Source of the DNA: an uncultured Oscillospiraceae bacterium
GTDB lineage: Bacteria; Bacillota; Clostridia; Oscillospirales; Oscillospiraceae
Direction: 5' to 3'
DNA length: 64,000 bases
Assembly (NCBI GenBank): GCA_934667815.1
Contig: CAKUMO010000001.1
Location: forward strand, 132,448 to 196,447
A program made the position numbers and the translations under genes. The notes beneath the pieces were generated by a model. It searched no databases. It saw only the letters and a list, made by a program, of their open reading frames with translations, and was not told the DNA's origin. This document shows, piece after piece, positions 61,247 through 64,000 of the stretch (the stretch's first letter is position 1; each line of letters starts with the position of its first letter).

Positions 61247-61276
61247 GGGCATCCCTGAGCAATCAGGGATGCCCGA
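61247..61276 (+). terminator. Hairpin after the CtsZ-like gene, T-run missing
   Basis: CGGGCATCCCTGA (61247-61259) pairs perfectly with its complement (61264-61276) around a GCAA loop, a stable GNRA-type tetraloop. It lies eight bases after the stop but is followed at once by integrase-like sequence instead of a T-run, as if the tail of the terminator had been replaced. Confidence 0.65.
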
Positions 61277-61614
61277 CCTGCGTGGTGTTTCACTCGCTTT
61301 GTCATTCCGGCACAACTTACAAATTGAAGCTCAATCACGGAGACCTGAAAGCAACGCAGGGCGACACAGGACACGCAGAGTTCGATATGATTTCCAAGGT
61401 GTATGCGCACATTCTTGATAAGGACAGAAAGATCAACGCACAGAAGTTTGAAAGTGCGTTCTACTCGAATCCGGATTTAAGAAAAGTCGCACCGCCGCAG
61501 GAGAATGCGCAGCCTGCGTCCATCGACCTTACGGCACTGATCGAACAGCAGCAAAAGTCGCCCGAGCCTGCTAATACTTTGGCTTCGATCATCGCAGGCC
61601 AAGCAGCTTGCTAA
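61277..61614 (+). pseudogene. C-terminal remnant of a tyrosine recombinase (integrase)
   Basis: The frame VVFHSLCHSGTTYKLKLNHG, GHAEFDMISKVYAHILDKDRK and FESAFYSNPDLRK is the last quarter of a phage/ICE-type integrase. The family box HSLRH has Arg replaced by Cys here, while the catalytic Tyr region (KVYAH) remains. The upstream three quarters are absent; the frame only stays open backwards because it runs antiparallel to nothing within the CtsZ tail. It is therefore a decayed remnant marking an old integration event beside tRNA genes. Confidence 0.8.
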
Positions 61615-61618
61615 TGAG

Positions 61619-61640
61619 AAATTAGCAAATTTGCTAATTT
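61619..61640. repeat. Perfect 22-bp palindrome with nested TTAGC repeats
   Basis: The 22 bases read identically on both strands, with half-site AAATTAGCAAA. GCTAAT just before and CGTTAGC just after extend the symmetry, and ATTAGCAA recurs near 61674. It directly follows the integrase stop, where recombinase or excisionase arm sites are often found. Confidence 0.7.
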
Positions 61641-61752
61641 CGTTAGCAAAACCGTGAAAATCGTTCGAATCCAATTAGCAAGGTTTTCGGAGGCAACAGC
61701 AAGAGCAAAACCCGACGGTTTTCAGAGATCCGCACCGAGGCAGCGTCAAAAC

Positions 61753-61792
61753 AAAAAACGCTGTAAACCTTGTAAAATCAAGGCTTACAGCG
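61753..61792 (-). terminator. Intrinsic terminator of the tRNA unit
   Basis: On the minus strand CGCTGTAA and CCTTG arms pair across an AT loop with one bulge each side (61792-61759), followed by TTTTTT (61758-61753). It lies just downstream of tRNA-Arg(CCT). Confidence 0.82.
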
Positions 61793-61799
61793 GAATTTT

Positions 61800-61876
61800 T
61801 GGCGTCCCAGAAGAGATTTGAACTCCCGACCCCACGCTTAGGAGGCGTGTGCTCTATCCAACTGAGCTACTGGGAC
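61800..61876 (-). tRNA. tRNA-Arg (anticodon CCT)
   Basis: The reverse strand folds into a full cloverleaf: acceptor GTCCCAG with CTGGGAC, D-arm GCTC/GAGC, anticodon stem ACGC/GCGT around CTCCTAA, T-arm with GTTCAAATC, discriminator G and an encoded CCA. Anticodon CCT reads AGG. It has its own terminator and shares a consensus promoter upstream with the decayed tRNA. Confidence 0.95.
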
Positions 61877-61910
61877 ATTTGCTAAGGAATATTAAATTTT
61901 TGAGTGTTTT

Positions 61911-61979
61911 ATGTCCCTCCGGACTCGAACGACCGCCCGCTTAGAAGGCAGACCCTCTATCCAACTGAGCCACTGGCGC
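61911..61979 (-). pseudogene. Decayed tRNA-Arg (anticodon TCT)
   Basis: The 5' half is a normal tRNA-Arg(TCT): GCGCCAG acceptor strand, D-arm, and anticodon loop CTTCTAA. The rest fails: about four bases of the 5' T-stem are missing before GTTCGAGTCC, and the 3' end GGAGGGACAT cannot pair with GCGCCAG, nor is CCA present. It lies 34 bp upstream of the intact tRNA in the same transcript. A working tRNA-Arg(TCT) must exist elsewhere. Confidence 0.75.
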
Positions 61980-62015
61980 AGAGTTTGCCGCGGGCGCAGT
62001 GCGGCTTGCATGGTT

Positions 62016-62044
62016 ATTATACTCAGCACCGGCGAAAATGTCAA
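62016..62044 (-). promoter_or_regulatory. Consensus promoter of the tRNA unit
   Basis: On the minus strand perfect TTGACA (62044-62039), a 17-bp spacer and perfect TATAAT (62021-62016) predict a start near 62009, about 30 bases before the decayed tRNA. Its strength is typical of stable-RNA genes. Confidence 0.85.
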
Positions 62045-62190
62045 AGGCTATTTTTGTGAGGCGGGTATGCGCCGGTACAGAGGAGACGGCGGGCAGAATA
62101 AAAAATTTCTTCGCGCGGCGAAATCCGCGTCCTTTTTCCTCCGGTTTGTCATAGAATGAATGTCAGCGCTTTGACACGGGAGGTGCTTTC

Positions 62191-62265
62191 ATGAACCCAA
62201 AGGACTGCGGCGACATCGATGATCTGATCTTTGCCGACGAGGAATACCGCCCGAGCGCACGCTGA
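62191..62265 (+). CDS. Small acidic 24-residue ORF upstream of prfB
   Basis: ATG 62191 follows GGGAGG by seven bases and opens MNPKDCGDIDDLIFADEEYR plus four residues, an acidic peptide with one Cys. The stop codon lies in the loop of a GC hairpin (62255-62272). The good ribosome-binding site is the main support; there is no homology I recognise. It could be a small protein or a leader affecting the prfB transcript. The strong promoter of prfB lies after it, so it is a separate unit. Confidence 0.45.
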   Translation: MNPKDCGDIDDLIFADEEYRPSAR

Positions 62266-62272
62266 CGTGCGC
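62255..62272 (+). terminator. Hairpin over the small ORF stop
   Basis: GCGCACG (62255-62261) pairs perfectly with CGTGCGC (62266-62272) around CTGA, which contains the stop codon. A moderately T-rich stretch follows after CGGTCAAAAA. It probably ends the small transcript before the prfB promoter. Confidence 0.5.
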
Positions 62273-62288
62273 CGGTCAAAAATTTTTC

Positions 62289-62317
62289 TTTACAGAATCC
62301 CCGCTTTAGGCTATACT
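62289..62317 (+). promoter_or_regulatory. Promoter of prfB
   Basis: TTTACA (62289-62294), a 17-bp spacer and TATACT (62312-62317) precede GGGGAG and the prfB ATG at 62350. Confidence 0.75.
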
Positions 62318-62349
62318 ATAAAGTAGAAAATTATGGGGAGAACAACGCC

Positions 62350-63471
62350 ATGATCGAATTTGAAGAATATAAGAGTAAGCTCAACGACCTGAAGCCCAAG
62401 CTCGAGGAGCTGCGCGCGGCCTTTTTGCCGCAGGCGCTTTTGGACGAGCTGGAGCGGCTGCATGCCATGGCCGAGGCACCGGGCTTCTGGGACGATCCTG
62501 CGCGCTCACAGAAGGCCGTGATGCGCACCAAGCAGCTCGAACACAAGCGGGACAAGTTTGAGGGTATGTGCCGCGCGTGGGACGACCTGTCGACCATCTG
62601 CGAGATGGCATTGGAGGAGGACGACGACTCCATGCTCGAAGAACTGAAGGAAGGCTACGCCAAGCTGGAGGCCGACATGGAGGAAGCGCGCCTGGAGACG
62701 CTGCTGACGGGCGAGTATGACGAAAATAACGCCCTGCTGTCCTTCCACGCGGGCGCGGGCGGCACCGAGGCGCAGGACTGGTGCTACATGCTCTACCGCA
62801 TGTACACGCGATGGGCCGAGGCGCACGGCTACACCTACAAGATCCTCGACTATCTCGACGGCGACGAGGCCGGCCTGAAATCTGCGGACATCATGATCGA
62901 GGGCGAGAATGCCTATGGCTTTCTGAAGGGCGAGGCGGGCGTGCACCGTCTGGTGCGCATTTCCCCGTTTGACGCCGCAGGACGCCGCCACACGTCCTTC
63001 TCCGCGGTCGAGGTCATTCCGGAGATCACGGATGACGTTGAGGTCGAGATTCGTCCCGAGGATATCGAAATGCAGGTCTACCGTTCCTCCGGTGCAGGCG
63101 GCCAGCACATCAACAAGACCTCCTCGGCTGTGCGCCTGATTCATAAGCCCACGGGCATCGTGGTGTCCTGCCAGACGCAGCGCGACCAGTTCCAGAACAA
63201 GGAAACCTGTATGCGCATGCTGCGCTCGAAGCTGCTGGAGATCAAGGAGCGCGAGCATCTGGAGAAAATTTCCGACATCAAGGGTGTGCAGCAGAAGATC
63301 GAATGGGGCAGCCAGATCCGCAGCTACGTTTTCATGCCCTACACGCTGGCCAAGGACACGCGCACCGGCTTTGAATCCACGAATATCAACGCTGTGATGG
63401 ACGGCCAGATCGACGGCTTTATCAATGCCTACCTGACCTGTGCGGCTACGGGCAACTGGGCGACAAAATAA
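62350..63471 (+). CDS. prfB: Peptide chain release factor 2
   Basis: This 373-residue protein ends translation at UGA and UAA. The anticodon-like tripeptide Ser205-Pro206-Phe207 in ISPFDAAGRR marks RF2 rather than RF1, and Gly250-Gly251-Gln252 in GAGGQHINKTSSAV is the catalytic loop. The N-terminal coiled region (about 1-110) is standard. Length matches the family. Unlike most bacterial prfB genes it is a single continuous frame with no in-frame UGA near codon 25, so there is no programmed +1 frameshift. It has its own promoter and is followed by secG. Confidence 0.97.
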   Translation: MIEFEEYKSKLNDLKPKLEELRAAFLPQALLDELERLHAMAEAPGFWDDPARSQKAVMRTKQLEHKRDKFEGMCRAWDDLSTICEMALEEDDDSMLEELKEGYAKLEADMEEARLETLLTGEYDENNALLSFHAGAGGTEAQDWCYMLYRMYTRWAEAHGYTYKILDYLDGDEAGLKSADIMIEGENAYGFLKGEAGVHRLVRISPFDAAGRRHTSFSAVEVIPEITDDVEVEIRPEDIEMQVYRSSGAGGQHINKTSSAVRLIHKPTGIVVSCQTQRDQFQNKETCMRMLRSKLLEIKEREHLEKISDIKGVQQKIEWGSQIRSYVFMPYTLAKDTRTGFESTNINAVMDGQIDGFINAYLTCAATGNWATK

Positions 63472-63493
63472 GTTGGAAATTTGAAAAAAATGC

Positions 63494-63522
63494 TTGAAAT
63501 TCGGCTGATTCTATGCTAACAT
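63494..63522 (+). promoter_or_regulatory. Promoter of secG
   Basis: TTGAAA (63494-63499), a 17-bp spacer and TAACAT (63517-63522) lie 51 bp before the secG start, suggesting its own transcription. Confidence 0.55.
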
Positions 63523-63573
63523 AATTAATACTGTTTGAATACTATTCAGGTAACTGATTTTGGAGGTAAACTC

Positions 63574-63816
63574 ATGGCAGCTTTGAGAATTGTTCTTTTG
63601 GTATTTCAGCTCATCTCCTGCGTCGCACTGACGGTTATCATCCTGTTGCAGTCCAGCAAGAGCGACGGTATGAGTGCGCTGACCGGCAGCTCCGACACCT
63701 TCCTCGGCCGCAGCAAGGCTGCGACGCTGGATGCAAAGCTCGAGCGCATGACCAAGTGGGTCGCCGCTGCGTTCGTTCTGCTGACGCTGTTCGTCGCGAT
63801 GCTGTATTCGATGTAA
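63574..63816 (+). CDS. secG: Protein translocase subunit SecG
   Basis: This 80-residue protein has two transmembrane helices (about 4-24 and 57-77) separated by a polar loop with LLQSSKSDGMSALTGSSDTFLGRSKA, the SecG signature. It assists SecYE in protein export. ATG 63574 follows TGGAGG; the frame open to 63535 lacks support. It is followed by a strong terminator. Confidence 0.94.
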   Translation: MAALRIVLLVFQLISCVALTVIILLQSSKSDGMSALTGSSDTFLGRSKAATLDAKLERMTKWVAAAFVLLTLFVAMLYSM

Positions 63817-63845
63817 TTCAAAATTACGTATCATAATCATTCATT

Positions 63846-63873
63846 AAGTGCCGTCCCAATCGGGACGGCACTT
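63846..63873 (+). terminator. Terminator after secG
   Basis: AAGTGCCGTCCC (63846-63857) pairs perfectly with GGGACGGCACTT (63862-63873) around AATC, 29 bp after the secG stop. The following bases are only moderately T-rich. Confidence 0.78.
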
Positions 63874-63930
63874 AGATTATCAAAATAACTATCCAACCGA
63901 AAATTTCGGAGGGAGGGATCGTGATACTAC

Positions 63931-63998
63931 GATTCTTGATTTCATCAAGAATCCCGTGCGCTTTGCGCACTGTGGAGCACGCCGGCGGCGTGCTCCAC
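63931..63998. repeat. Three tandem perfect hairpins at window edge
   Basis: GATTCTTGAT with ATCAAGAATC (63931-63953), GTGCGC with GCGCAC (63956-63970) and GTGGAGCACGCC with GGCGTGCTCCAC (63972-63998) follow one another with almost no spacers. No gene reads through them. The block may continue beyond the window and looks like an interspersed palindromic repeat or a structured RNA. Confidence 0.6.
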
Positions 63999-64000
63999 GT

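Larger units (their letters stand above)
61239..62190. other. Intergenic region with integrase remnant and tRNA unit
   Basis: This stretch of 0.95 kb contains, in order, a GC hairpin, a broken integrase, a palindrome and AT-rich direct repeats, a tRNA terminator, one intact and one decayed tRNA gene, and the tRNA promoter. Each is listed separately. From about 62045 to 62190 I see only the spacer before a small ORF. Confidence 0.6.

Noticed and set aside
61156-61276. Possible start of the integrase gene inside the CtsZ tail
   Set aside because: Integrase resemblance begins only near 61280; the upstream part is the out-of-frame CtsZ coding sequence, so it is a remnant and not a full gene.
61911-62159. 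82-codon plus-strand frame over the tRNA region
   Set aside because: It is antisense to the decayed tRNA and the tRNA promoter and has no ribosome-binding site.

Overview
This window reads as the chromosome of a GC-rich, low-sporulation-type Clostridia member, probably a gut Oscillospiraceae-like Gram-positive. The reasons are strong AGGAGG ribosome-binding sites, SigA-type promoters with 17-bp spacers, lipobox lipoproteins, a sortase-like tail, BMP-type nucleoside import, several LacI/ROK regulators and dense gut-type carbohydrate genes with G/C-rich third codon positions. All assignments come from reading motifs and remembered family sequences; no database search was run.

Layout. 1-8.5 kb: a minus-strand group (partial MATE exporter, ADP-ribosylglycohydrolase-like protein, secreted GH30 enzyme, ROK repressor) diverges from a GH2 enzyme. 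8.5-9.0 kb: a 0.3-kb hairpin-rich element flanked by two identical palindromes. 9.0-13.6 kb: a surface trio of an M4 metallopeptidase lipoprotein and two unknown lipoproteins. 14.5-24.5 kb: a LacI-controlled nucleoside operon (MFS transporter, two nitroreductases flanking a PNP-like enzyme, BMP-type ABC importer, nucleoside hydrolase). 24.5-28.5 kb: minus-strand membrane proteins (one DUF4367, anti-sigma-like) and a cell-wall DUF4886/SGNH protein with a duplicated unknown domain.

28.7-61.2 kb is the main feature: a 32-kb alpha-glucan locus on one strand. It encodes a LacI regulator, a cytosolic GH31, an (alpha/alpha)6 hydrolase, a GH65 phosphorylase, two binding proteins (one a large fusion), two permease pairs, an NHL/Yip1 membrane protein, a DUF5696 protein, a lipoprotein GH31, another cytosolic GH31, and two large secreted GH31 enzymes. 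The last two closely resemble CtsY (3-alpha-isomaltosyltransferase) and CtsZ (6-alpha-glucosyltransferase), which together make the cyclic tetrasaccharide cycloalternan from starch fragments. The likely logic is: rearrange maltodextrin outside the cell into a cyclic sugar competitors cannot use, import it, open it inside with GH31 enzymes, and finish by hydrolysis and phosphorolysis. No transporter ATPase is encoded, so a shared one must serve.

61.2-64 kb: the locus ends at a hairpin joined directly to a broken tyrosine-integrase fragment, a perfect 22-bp palindrome, and a minus-strand tRNA unit with one intact tRNA-Arg(CCT) and one decayed tRNA-Arg(TCT). This suggests the locus end was once an integration site. 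Core genes prfB (RF2, no programmed frameshift) and secG follow, then a terminator and a triple-hairpin repeat at the window edge.
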